64,000 bases of DNA from Balanoglossus misakiensis (GCA_040954595.2 JBECUI020000038.1:1-64000); one strand, 5' to 3'; shown: positions 47,253-56,857, counted from the first letter of the stretch. A program made the numbers and translations. Notes: generated by a model from the sequence alone, not told the origin.

Positions 47253-47258
47253 AATAAA
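47253..47258 (+). terminator. Poly(A) signal after RT/RNase H
   Basis: AATAAATAAAATA about 155 bp past the RT stop and 60 bp before the recombinase acceptor. Confidence 0.5.
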
Positions 47259-47316
47259 TAAAATATTTTATGTCTTAGTAGACTGATGAATGGGTGTCTC
47301 TTATGATTTCTTCTAG

Positions 47317-48585
47317 ACATGTTGGATTTGTGGTGCTTTGAATGATACAACATCTCAGTCATGTGGTGTCTGTTCATCAAAAGCGATCCAAGGAACCGGT
47401 TTAAATGACTTCAACGGTGTTGACCTTCATCATATCGACCAACGTATCTCGGATTTATTAGGGGATCGATCTCCGTATGAGAAACAGAAAGACCGCTTAA
47501 TACAAGAACTTGAGTTATTCCTTGCAAGACTCCCTGTGCCCAAGCCTGTAAGCCGAGCTAGCCCGCACGATATTGTTAGGTTTTTAGTCTTTAAGGATAA
47601 AGATGCGAAAACGCAAGTCCATCGTTACACATGTGCATACTTAGGTCAGCCTGGTCGTGCGCCATGCGGTTGTCCTAAACGTCTGAGGATAGGTTCAGCC
47701 AAAAACATGATATCTAAGATCTCTTCATATTTTCAAGCACGACAAAAAGAAAATCCGAATCAGCGTTTTTGTAACCCCACTGATAGTATAATGGTGCAAA
47801 GGTATTTAAAGAAAATCTCTGAGGAGCAGGCACAAGCGAATGTGACAGTCAGACAGGCTAAGCCGTTATTTTTGCCGAAGGTCATTTGCGTCTTTGAGCA
47901 TTTGTTAAAGTTACTCTCTTCATGTTCGTCACCACTCTTAGCATATATATATGCTAGAGACATGGCCGTGTTTAAGCTTTTATTTTTCTCAGGTGATAGA
48001 GCAGGGGATCTGGGTCACATTAAGACACAGGAGGTTCTTCGTTTCCCCGATAATTCAGGTTTGCTTTTCAATCATACATTTGGGAAGACTCTTCGTGGAT
48101 GTAATTCAAATATGTTTGTACTTAAGAGATGTGCGGATACCCGTTTGTGTCCTGTAAATACTTTAGAGCGATATATTGATTTGTCTTTAAATCTAGGTGT
48201 AGATATCATGACTGGGTATTTGTTTAGACCCACTAAACCTAATGGTGATATAGAGAACAAACCTTTGTCATCGCAGGTTATATATCATCGGCTTAAACTT
48301 TATTTACAATCACTTAATATGGATGAAGGTGAGACACCACACAGTCTGAGAAGTGCGTGTGCTATCACTATGTCGTTAGCGGGTGCTCACGTAGATGAAG
48401 TCATGAGTCATGTGGGTTGGAAAACTGAGAAGATGGCTGATTATTATACTAAGCTGTCAGTTGTTGCCAATATTGGCCGCCAAGGCAATAGAACGGAGGA
48501 TTTGCTTGCTTCCATGCGACATATTGAAAGGTATAATGCAACTGAGAAACTTGTTGGATTCACAAGGGCTTTTCAGGCCAAGTAA
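47317..48585 (+). CDS. Tyrosine recombinase with N-terminal zinc-finger-like motif
   Basis: Acceptor TTCTTCTAG at 47,316, phase 0; 422 codons to TAA. Residues 2-19 hold CWICGALNDTTSQSCGVC, with spacing C-x2-C-x3-N-x6-C-x2-C that matches RanBP2-type zinc fingers. The catalytic domain shows the first Arg in GDRAGDLG, HSLRSACAI (His-x-x-Arg), HVGWKT and the Tyr in MADYYTKL. It performs strand exchange to integrate the circular DNA copy. A methionine at 47,338 would omit most of the finger. The catalytic set is complete. Confidence 0.9.
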   Translation, partial: TCWICGALNDTTSQSCGVCSSKAIQGTGLNDFNGVDLHHIDQRISDLLGDRSPYEKQKDRLIQELELFLARLPVPKPVSRASPHDIVRFLVFKDKDAKTQVHRYTCAYLGQPGRAPCGCPKRLRIGSAKNMISKISSYFQARQKENPNQRFCNPTDSIMVQRYLKKISEEQAQANVTVRQAKPLFLPKVICVFEHLLKLLSSCSSPLLAYIYARDMAVFKLLFFSGDRAGDLGHIKTQEVLRFPDNSGLLFNHTFGKTLRGCNSNMFVLKRCADTRLCPVNTLERYIDLSLNLGVDIMTGYLFRPTKPNGDIENKPLSSQVIYHRLKLYLQSLNMDEGETPHSLRSACAITMSLAGAHVDEVMSHVGWKTEKMADYYTKLSVVANIGRQGNRTEDLLASMRHIERYNATEKLVGFTRAFQAK

Positions 48586-48646
48586 AATGTGGGCGACTTT
48601 TCTGTGATCTGTTATATTATACGCAGCTACATGGTAGTTTCAATAT

Positions 48647-48652
48647 AATAAA
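48647..48652 (+). terminator. Poly(A) signal after recombinase
   Basis: AATAAA about 60 bp beyond the stop at 48,585. Confidence 0.5.
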
Positions 48653-48809
48653 TAGTATATACTTGTGGCTTGGACACTCCTCTTTCGTCCGTTTCCTTAT
48701 TGACGTAAACCAGTGGGGGGAGTGGGGATTGAGGTTTGAGGATTGGGGATTTAGGTGGGGGAATCTTTGAGGAGAGTTTTATAAATAATGAATATCGCGG
48801 GCAAATGGA

Positions 48810-49218
48810 CAACATCAGGCTCTTTAACCCATTCCTTATAATAATAGGTATATCATTGAGCGGAGTGATTAGGCTTTAAATATTATATTATTCAAAGCCT
48901 TATCACATAGCGAGATTATTACGCCATGAATATTCATAAGACCAGTGTATATAAGTAAGAAGAGAATGCTACTTGTGGCCAATCCCTTGCTTCCAGACTT
49001 ATAGAAGTTAAGATGTAATTAGGATCGAGTACCCAGGAGGGGGATAAGGTGACTATGTAGGAGGAAGTGGGGATCGGGTAAGGTGTTCGCCCACCCGCCC
49101 ACCCCCTTTTTATCATTTCGCTCATGATTACCAACATCAGGCTCTTTAACCCATTCCTTATAATAATAGGTATATCATTGAGCGGAGTGATTAGGCTTTA
49201 AATATTATATTATTCAAA
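48810..49218 (+). repeat. 3' split-repeat block B1-A2-B2
   Basis: B1 (48,810-48,896) and B2 (49,132-49,218) are 87-bp copies starting CAACATCAGGCTC and ending TATTCAAA. A2 (48,890-49,001) overlaps the last 7 bases of B1. A 130-bp spacer (49,002-49,131) separates A2 from B2. In known elements of this type the arrangement templates completion of both ends during replication. Confidence 0.92.
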
Positions 49219-51273
49219 TAGAAAATGTGTCAAATCTTTGTACCAACTTTTCTTTTGCAATTTAGCAATTCGTACAGACTTCAAAATTATTTCATTCAGC
49301 CTCTCAACACTTCCATTGCTCTGAGGCCAGTATGGAATGGAATATTCATGATCAATACCTAAGTAATCAAGGAAACCTTCAAACTCGGCTGAGGTAAAAG
49401 GTGGACCATTGTCTGATTTGACACAGTAAGGCAACCCATGTGTAAGAAACATAGCTTCCATGGCTTTTATGACATGGGCAGCATCTGTTTTCTTTAACAA
49501 AACTACTTCAGGCCATCTAGAGTATAAATCAGTTACCACTAGTAATTTCTCACCATCACATACATCCAAAAGATCAACTGCTAAATCGAACCATGGTCCT
49601 TCAGGTAACTGTGTGGGTAATAATGGCTCTGGGTTTGGCCTGGCACTGACCAATTGACATGGATGACAGGATCGTATCAGTTTTTCCACATCCCTGTCCA
49701 TTCCTGGCCACCAAACTCTGTCACGTAAACGAGCCTTTGTCCTCACAATTCCCTGATGACCCTGGTGTGCAATTTTCAAGATTTTTCTTTGCAAAACTTG
49801 AGGAACAACCAATCTGTTACCACGCATGATCAATCTGCCATACAACCATAATTCGTCTTTCACATGCCAATAGGGTGAAGACTTCAATTTTGACCAATTT
49901 GCAGAGGTAATACACTTTTCAACCAATTGCAAGCTCTGGTCTTTTGCAGATTCTCTCTCAATATCACGTGGGGTGATAGCAGATGGCATAGCCTCTAAAA
50001 CAACACTACATGCAAAATCTTCAGTCTCTCTACAATAGTTGTCAGATGGTTCGTCCACGGGCAATCTACTCAACATGTCCGCATAATTATTCTTTCCCTT
50101 GATATGGGTGATATGATAATCAAATTGTTGCATATATAACAGCCATCTCTCAATTCTAGCTGAAGGGGGCCTGGAGTTAGGGCTGAATACTTTCAATAAA
50201 GGCTTATGGTCAGTTCTGACCTCAAAATGACTGCCTAGCAGAAACTGCTGAAGTTTCTCACATGCCCATTTAACTCCAAGCGCCTCTCGCTCAAACTGAG
50301 AGTACCTCGACTCAACATGTGTAAGCTTTCTGCTAACATAGTACACTGGTTGATATGAACCATTACTTTGCATTTGTTCAAGGATTGCTCCAACACCAAC
50401 GGGCGATGCATCAGAAGTGACTCGAGTTTTAGCACCCTGCTTGAAATAAGCCATGAATGGACTTGTGGTCAATTTATGTTTGATGAGATTGAATACTTTC
50501 TCATGCTTGGGAAGCCATTTCCACTTTGCATCTTTGCGAGTCAAATCCCACAGTGGGCTTGTCACTGTTGCAAATTTATCGACATATTTTGAGCAAAATT
50601 GAGCCAGCCCAAAGAAACTTCTCAATTCTGATTTGTCAGTTGGCGTTCGAGCTTTTACAATAGCTTTGACCTTCTCATCAGTGAGTTTCATACCCTGGGC
50701 CGTCATCAAGTGACCCATGAATATCATACTGTCTCCTAGCTTACATTTTGTAAAGTTCAGCGTTAAACCATGCTCACTAAAACGCTTGATCACTTTCCCA
50801 ACTCTGGCATGCAGCTGCTCATAATTTTCAGCTACTACTCTAATATCATCATGCATGTTGTGGGCACCCTCACAGCCCTTCAAAACCTGGCTAATTAGAT
50901 TTTGAAACTTTTCAGTCGCCATGTTCACACCAAAAACTAAACGCTTGTAGCGATACAAAGAGTTGGGCCCTGAAAAGGTTGTAATATCCCTGCTCTTTTC
51001 ATCGAGCTCAATTTGATGGAAAGCCATATTCATATCAAGCTTGCAAAATACCTTGGCCCCTGAAATTTCCTCTAGCGTTTCATCCATGGTGGGAACAGGG
51101 TGTCTTTCCCTAACAATGGCTTGATTTGCTTTTCTCATGTCCAGACATAGTCTGATATCCCCATCAGGCTTTTGTACTGTTACAAGGGGGTTGACCCAAG
51201 AGGTCGGACCCGAAACCTTCTCTATTACTCCCAGCTTTTGAAGGTCGTTGAGTTTTTTCAACAACTTTAGCAC
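49219..51273 (-). pseudogene. Gypsy pol: RT, RNase H, integrase N-terminal part
   Basis: Starts in a frame that overlaps gag-protease at 51,164-51,273. RT motifs: LCLDMRKANQAI, CKLDMNMAFHQIEL, LVFGVNMATEKFQ, and catalytic AHNMHDDIRV, where the usual Tyr or Ser position before the Asp pair is His. RNase H: TSDASPVGVGAILEQ, FEREALGVKWA, HYITHIKGK-like segment. Integrase: H-H-C-C finger (HQGHQGIV to CHPCQ), core Asp in DLAVDLLD, SDNGPPF, Glu in SNGSVERLNE. The frame is cut at LTHFLFE by the tyrosine-recombinase element. Confidence 0.92.
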
Positions 51274-52795
51274 GGCGGTTGAAAGGAATTCGCCGGTACT
51301 GGGCTATGGGTTTGACACTCTCATCAATATGCAAATGGAGCTTGTAGCCCTTTAACTTACCCAACCCATTAAATACCTCAGGATATTTCCTCCGCAATTC
51401 TGCAAGAATTGGCGAAGAATTATCAGCAGATATTGAATTTATCGTGTACAGATTCACATTTCCAACTCTCAACATATTTAAATTCTCAGAAGTACTCCGA
51501 CTCAACAAAATCGGTTGATCAGCCTTGATCACTATAAAATCAGCAATACATTTCTTTTTAGTAGGCGCTTCAACATGTAAGGCACATTTACCCAATATAT
51601 CTAAAGGTTTACTAGAACCATAGGTAAACACTTTATTGTTACAATTTCGAACTTTCACACCACGCTTTTCAGCAAGTCTGCGAAATTGTCTTTCACCAAT
51701 GAGATTACATGTAGCACCACTGTCGATGATAACCGGCACGTGTTGATTCTCGATCTGAATACCTGTATCAGTGAGGTCCTTCCCACTGGAAGCACGGAAA
51801 GCAGCATTGAAAGCATAGTACGCTTTCTCCTCGTCAGTCTCGACGTCTGCATGGCCACCATCGGCGTTTGCATCAGTAGTCGTCTGAGCTACCTTGTGTG
51901 TACCGCGACCATCACCACGCGTACGGCCACGTCCACGTGCGCTGCGGTTACCACCACTGCCTCGACTGTTGCCATTTTCACTGTCTTTAGACGGACAGTC
52001 TTCCCACTTAGCACGACAGTCTGCAGCTCTGTGTCCCGGTTTTTGACATCGGAAACACCGGTCGGATTTTTGTTCGGCATTGCGAGAACTACCACTTGTA
52101 CTGGCGCGACATTCACGTTGCATGTGACCTTTCCTTCCACAACGGAAACAGGCTAAGTCCGCCATTTTGTTTTTGGCGCGCGTACGTTTACCGCCAATAT
52201 TGACTGCATTTGCACTCACAGCTTGAGTACCAGACACCAAAACTAGTGCATCTTTGTCGTGATACGACCGTATGATTTGTAGTAGTTTGGTAGTGTCCAA
52301 ATTCTTTTCACGATACAGCTTGCTTTTTAGCACCTTGTCGCTGATGTAGAGCAAGACACGATCTCTTATCTGGTTGTCTTTTTCCGTCTCGGGAAAATCA
52401 CAGTCTTTCAGTAGGTTCTTGAGACGTATTACGTAGCTGTCGACCGTCTCCCCGGACGTGGGAGTTGCGCTGTAAAACTTCTGTCTCGCCATAGGAACGT
52501 TTTTCTGCAGTTGAAAGTGTTTATCCAAACATGCTATCAACGTTGCGCAGTTTGTGACGTCACCAGTTTCATCTTCAGATTTAGTGCTAACAATGTCTCT
52601 GATGCCCGCTCCAGCCATGTGCAAAAGTAAGGCACGCTTCTGCGCATTATTTGAAACACCAGAAGCTGCTACGAACAGTTCAAATTCCTGAAGCCAACGC
52701 TCCCACCTTTGCTGAAGAGCCTCCGGTTCGCCTTCACAGTCGAATCCCGCCACTCCTGGCAGTCCGGACAGCGTTACGGGTGTAGACATTTTCAT
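51164..52795 (-). CDS. Gypsy gag-protease
   Basis: 543 codons. The gag core occupies residues about 20-190 (WERWLQEFELFVAA, ALLLHMAGAGIRDI). Two CCHC knuckles follow (CFRCGRKGHMQREC and CFRCQKPGHRAADC), then a Gly/Arg-rich linker. The retropepsin motif is VIIDSGATCNLIG (about residue 360). The frame continues toward RT (AQYRRIPFNRRAKVVEK) and then departs at GAAAAAACTC, where pol continues in the +1 frame. Either a +1 shift or one extra A explains this. Confidence 0.9.
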   Translation of the reverse strand: MKMSTPVTLSGLPGVAGFDCEGEPEALQQRWERWLQEFELFVAASGVSNNAQKRALLLHMAGAGIRDIVSTKSEDETGDVTNCATLIACLDKHFQLQKNVPMARQKFYSATPTSGETVDSYVIRLKNLLKDCDFPETEKDNQIRDRVLLYISDKVLKSKLYREKNLDTTKLLQIIRSYHDKDALVLVSGTQAVSANAVNIGGKRTRAKNKMADLACFRCGRKGHMQRECRASTSGSSRNAEQKSDRCFRCQKPGHRAADCRAKWEDCPSKDSENGNSRGSGGNRSARGRGRTRGDGRGTHKVAQTTTDANADGGHADVETDEEKAYYAFNAAFRASSGKDLTDTGIQIENQHVPVIIDSGATCNLIGERQFRRLAEKRGVKVRNCNNKVFTYGSSKPLDILGKCALHVEAPTKKKCIADFIVIKADQPILLSRSTSENLNMLRVGNVNLYTINSISADNSSPILAELRRKYPEVFNGLGKLKGYKLHLHIDESVKPIAQYRRIPFNRRAKVVEKTQRPSKAGSNREGFGSDLLGQPPCNSTKA

Positions 52796-52895
52796 GCACT
52801 CAAATCACGGCTAAAAAGTCACCAAATCTCGTAAAGGTTGCTTGCGTATGTTCTTCGATAGTTAATTTAGACAACTAAATCCTCGTCGCCATTTA

Positions 52896-53049
52896 TGTGA
52901 TGTCCGGGGAGGGGTTATTGACAGTCGACAACGACGGAGTTCCACAGAAGTGATGTTTATTGAATGACAACCACGCGGGAACTAACAGTTACAGGAAATC
53001 ACGTATACAGACCATGTGACAATCACGTGATCATGACAATACTATCACA
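52896..53049 (-). repeat. 5' LTR of the young Gypsy element
   Basis: 154 bp, same sequence as the 3' LTR. Just inside it on the minus strand, TGGCGACGAGGAT (52,891-52,879) is a candidate primer-binding site. gag starts about 100 bp downstream at 52,795. Confidence 0.93.
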
Positions 53050-53307
53050 ATGATCTGATATAAACTGATGGTTCATAACTATTCACCATAGACCTGAACT
53101 TGTTTGTGACATTTACTGATGCAAATAACAACTGCACAATTTGAATATTGCCATAACTATTTTCAAAGGTAGTTTGACACCCACCCCACCCAAAATGATA
53201 GAAGGATCAGTTAGTAACATTCTATACCCTTACATTTTTATGTGTCAGTGTCACACATATTTAGAAGATAAATGAAAACTGAATACAAGAATAAAAGTTT
53301 GTCTAAC

Positions 53308-53384
53308 CTTTATGATCTTCTTTGACAAGTTCTTGGCAGCATGCCAAATGTCATGAGAATGTTTTATGTCTGGGTGATCGTCTC
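53308..53384 (-). CDS. Transposase-like gene, exon 10
   Basis: 77 bp between acceptor CTTATAG and donor GTTAGA, phases 1 to 0. It encodes HPDIKHSHDIWHAAKNL, the His-Asp-x-Trp-His block that follows the second catalytic Asp in the family as I recall it. The Gypsy element lies in the next intron. Confidence 0.8.
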
Positions 53385-53535
53385 CTATAAGAGTGGGTAA
53401 ATGTGATTACAAATGGAGCTTCAAAATGACAGTGTTATGATTGCCAAATACATTATCTCAGAAAAACAAAATCAACATTGACCTGTATAACAGCTTTGCT
53501 TTTGGCATTTCAAAGCAACATATAACCCAAGTTAA

Positions 53536-54330
53536 GATGGGTCCCTAGGATCTTTTTGCTCGTTGCTATGGGCCTTTATAGGACACTACACTCAATTTTG
53601 ATCGAAACCGTTATGAACGTCCGACAAGGGGCTTGTAACTAGTTAAAAATACGCACGATTGTGTGCACACCCCCTGTCCGAGTATGGTTACGGCAGCTAC
53701 CGCCCGGCCATAGGCCGCCACGCTAATACGGCAAAGCAGCAGTCACCGATAGCGTGCGCGTCCTGTAACCACAGTAACTGGATCGAACGCTAAATATCCA
53801 ATGTTTTGTACACAGAGATTTTGTACCGTTCACGAAAATCCCTAAGGCTTTTTTCATAGGCGACGTAGGCCAGCCAAATTTGACCTGCTTGTTGAGAACG
53901 CACTTCCGCATAGTGTGACGGATCGTTTTTTCGGTTTTCGTCGTGCTAAGAAGCGATACCGGTGGAAGAGTGCGTCCAAAAACACCCAAAATCGATGACT
54001 TTTTCAGGTGTGGTACGGGTATGCTGAAATCGTAGGATACAACGATAATATTCGAAAACAAAATCCGTCACGATCTTCCCTGGTTCAAGCAACTAATGAA
54101 TACGTATCAAGTTCGTTTTTGAGGTCACGGAATAAAAAGCCTTAGGCTTTTGAAATTTGACCTAGCTAATTTGCATATCAATGGCGTCAGGGGGCGCGCG
54201 CTCACAATCGTGCAGATTTTCAACTAGTTACCAGCCCCTTGTTAGACTCTGAAAACGGCTTAGTCCAAATCGGGGTGTAATGTCCTATAAAGGCCCATAG
54301 CAACGGGCAAAAAGATCCTAGGGACCCATC
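53536..54330 (-). mobile_element. 795-bp TTAA-flanked non-autonomous transposon, copy 2
   Basis: Same length and near-identical sequence to 32,409-33,203 but inverted, flanked by TTAA (53,532-53,535; 54,331-54,334). It lies in the intron between exons 9 and 10 of the transposase-like gene, about 24 bp from the exon 9 donor. The 112-codon frame runs 54,061-53,723. Confidence 0.93.
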
Positions 54331-54354
54331 TTAAAATCATAAAATTACACTTAC

Positions 54355-54591
54355 TCATCAGAGCTGTAATCTGCATGTGGGCATCTGTTACGACTTCTTT
54401 GACATTTACACCTTTCTCCTGAAGCTGGTTTAGACTTTTAACAAGGCAGGCCTTTTCCATGTTTGTTGACTTCTTCTCTGTTTCTCTTTTGTCCATGGTT
54501 ATTATCGACAGAATTTTCTTGGTGGTTTCCTCCATCACAGTATAGGTGCAATATTGCGCACAAAAACCCGGGGAATCCATTCGCCCATCAC
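54355..54591 (-). CDS. Transposase-like gene, exon 9 (first two catalytic Asp)
   Basis: 237 bp between acceptor TGTCTCAG and donor GTAAGT, incoming phase 1 and outgoing phase 1. With the end of exon 8 it encodes LLGDGRMDSPGFCAQYCTYT (first Asp) and about 60 residues later VKEVVTDAHMQI (second Asp). Between them are TMDKRETEKKSTNMEKACLV and a helical segment. The spacing and motifs match an uncharacterised DDE-type family that I recall in many copies from fish and cnidarian genomes. Confidence 0.82.
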
Positions 54592-54879
54592 CTGAGACAT
54601 AATCAAGTAAATATGTCAGTCAAATTATACATAAGTATGCATAAGTGAGAACATTTCCAATTCAATGATTTTACAATGAGTATGAAATGATGCAAATGAG
54701 GAAGTAAATGCCACCAAATAATAACTATTGTATTCTTTTCTAAATCAGCAGAATAGAGTGTGTAAGTATAAACTTTTAGACATAAATTACAAGTGCATTG
54801 GCCGACATGTGATGGATAATCAGTGGGGTGAGCCAATCAGATTAGGTGCGTGTCATTAACAATGAAGCTAAAAACTTAC

Positions 54880-55162
54880 CCAGTAAAACAAGTTCTTGGC
54901 CATCAAATGAATCAATGATGTCTTGTTGTTGTCGTATCCAAAATTCATCAAGACATGGTATTAGATAAGCTTTCTGAATTCTATTGTAAGTATTCTGGGA
55001 GCAAATTCTGAGTGACAGAATGCTTGCCAAAAAATTAATTTTGGCATAATTATTACCAGACAATAGAATGGCAGCTGCTGTGAAGAGATCACCACTATGA
55101 AGTCTCCTGTTCAAAATTGGTTGTGAACACCATTCGTACTCAAGGTGACCAGCTGAGCATTC
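54880..55162 (-). CDS. Transposase-like gene, exon 8
   Basis: 283 bp, acceptor TTTTTTCAG, donor GTAAGT, phase 0 in and phase 1 out. It encodes CSAGHLEYEWCSQP, a zinc-ribbon half followed by W/SQP, then HSGDLFTAAAILLSGNNYAK and a Trp-rich helix before the catalytic core. The preceding exon supplies the other Cys residues. Confidence 0.8.
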
Positions 55163-55446
55163 CTGAAAAAAAAAAGTTTAAAGATTCATGCTTATTTGAT
55201 CATTTCATGTTGATTTCTCCAAGACACGATAAAACAGATGTTAATACCGATAACTTTGTAATTTCAGTTGACTATTGTTTTTTATTATAAACCTAAAGGA
55301 ACAATGTGCACCCACATAGGATTATAACTAGAGTTTCCTGTTCATCTAAATAATACTGGCATAGTGATTGTCCATACAATGCACACTACAGTTGGTATAG
55401 TTTAACAATAATTGTCAAGAATATACCATATTTAGTTCACACTCAC

Positions 55447-55649
55447 CCACTTTAGATATAAAGCTGAGCCAACAAACTTTGAAGTAGAGGATATCAATCC
55501 ACTGCAAGACTTCAATGCACAGACTTGCCTAATAGATTTTTTGCCAAGGGCCAGAAGCTGGTTAAAAAAAACAGACATGTTGTAGAGTCACCAAGGAGGC
55601 TTTCCCCATCTTCTTCTGTGACAACTCTCTGCAGACCCGGTGATGGTGT

Positions 55650-55683
<34 letters not shown>

Positions 55684-55806
55684 CCACCGTCACTTTCAAT
55701 ATCGTCGTCACCAATGGCAGGAACCACCTGCACGCCATTAGTTCTGAGAAATGGACAAAAAATCCTAACAATGCTCATGACTTGTCCATCAGAGTTTGTC
55801 AGTCAG
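55447..55806 (-). pseudogene. Transposase-like gene, exon 7 (stop and frameshift)
   Basis: Acceptor ACTAACAG and donor GTGAGT bound about 360 bp. If exon 6 joins here, the second codon is TGA. A poly-Asp tract (from a CAT/ATG trinucleotide repeat at 55,650-55,682) follows. A T-run near 55,565 breaks the frame: the downstream part (LALGKKSIRQVCALKSC and KFVGSALYLKW) reads in the frame that exon 8 continues. So this copy probably cannot make the full protein, unless splicing differs from my reading. Confidence 0.65.
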
Positions 55807-55981
55807 CTGTTAGTACAAATGTTGTAAGTTGATGTTTCATTCATAAAAGAAAATTTATCATATATATGAATTTTAGCGTCCAACACTTAGGCTTTTTTTA
55901 ACCATGAGGATATTTTGCTTTCCATTTGTTGTGTACCCATCCAATAAGGAACTTTGATGATAGTGATAAATGCGCACTTAC

Positions 55982-56080
55982 ATTATAGAAATATCAAAGC
56001 TGGGCTCATAGTCATAATCATCATCGTCACATAGGTTCATGTCTTCCTCTTTGTCTTCCTCAGAAATATCAATGCTCAAC
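55982..56080 (-). CDS. Transposase-like gene, exon 6 (acidic)
   Basis: 99 bp between acceptor ACTACCAG and donor GTAAGT. It encodes an acidic segment (SIDISEEDKEEDMNLCDDDD), as in the variable region upstream of the zinc-binding and catalytic parts. The phase agrees with exon 5. Confidence 0.7.
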
Positions 56081-56356
56081 CTGGTAGTAATAAAACCAAG
56101 GAATTAATCTGAATAGTGGGACAATGCTGCTCACTAAAAATACATATAGTCACTCATAAGCACAAAAAAGAAAGAAAACATTTCCCATGAATTTAAGTAC
56201 AAGCAAATGTTCTGACACACGTGATGCATGTCATGAAACTGATTTTCCCAACAAATTTAAATTTAGTGTAACAGGAGAAAAGAAGCAATCGAAAAGGCTT
56301 GCTCAAGCAAGGGATACATGCATGCCGTATATGACAATAGAATAAGGAAAACTTAC

Positions 56357-56410
56357 TCAAATGGATTGATGAAAGACTCAGACAAATTTCTTGGAAATCT
56401 TACACGGCCG
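56357..56410 (-). CDS. Transposase-like gene, exon 5
   Basis: 54 bp between acceptor TTCTCCAG and donor GTAAGT, phases consistent on both sides. It encodes GRVRFPRNLSESFINPF. Confidence 0.6.
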
Positions 56411-56857
56411 CTGGAGAAAAAAATGACAAAATAGGCACACATGAGACGGCAATATGTACTGAACTAATTTACAGCTGTGAACTAAATATAACACACATGA
56501 AAATTGAACTCTGAAACAAAGTGACAGGGGCACACAGGGACAGCAGCATCACTGCTTATTTTTACAGGTTCCTCTCTATCTTGGTTTCACACAAGTAAAT
56601 TTAGGGTGCTTGGTAAACATTTGCCATTTTGCTTTCTAAGAAATATTTTCATGTTGATAGCTACACAGAATAACTTATTCACACAAGCATAAGCAAGGGA
56701 GTTAGAAATTAGTACATTTACATGTATGTAAAGCAGTCGCTCCTGCTTTTGTCCTAAAGCAGGAGATTAATGTTTATCACAAAAGGTACAAAAGAGGGGG
56801 GAAAGCCACATTTCACTATAAAAGTTTACCTAACTACAGTTTATCTTCAGATTAATA

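Larger units (their letters stand above)
42738..49218 (+). mobile_element. Ngaro/PAT-type tyrosine-recombinase retrotransposon
   Basis: About 6.48 kb, opposite in strand to its Gypsy host. The structure is A1 (42,738-42,849), coding exons, B1 (48,810-48,896), A2 (48,890-49,001), B2 (49,132-49,218): split direct repeats as in the Ngaro and PAT groups. Both outer ends and the B1/A2 boundary share ATTCAAA, which is also the target sequence in the Gypsy integrase, and there is no other duplication. This fits integration of a circle by recombinase at a short shared core. It encodes Gag, RT/RNase H and a tyrosine recombinase; all frames are open. Confidence 0.92.
41575..53049 (-). mobile_element. 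Young Gypsy LTR retrotransposon, K02A2.6-like, interrupted
   Basis: Two identical 154-bp LTRs (41,575-41,728 and 52,896-53,049) begin TGTGATGTCC and end TATCACA on the plus strand, and a 5-bp duplication ATGAT flanks them (41,570-41,574; 53,050-53,054). Coding runs on the minus strand: gag with two zinc knuckles, protease, RT, RNase H, integrase. A 6.5-kb tyrosine-recombinase element lies inside integrase. It sits in an intron of the transposase-like gene in the same orientation as that gene. Identical LTRs imply recent insertion. Confidence 0.95.

Noticed and set aside
51686-52156. 156-codon plus-strand frame
   Set aside because: It is antisense to the gag knuckle and linker region, whose Gly/Arg-rich composition leaves the opposite strand open.
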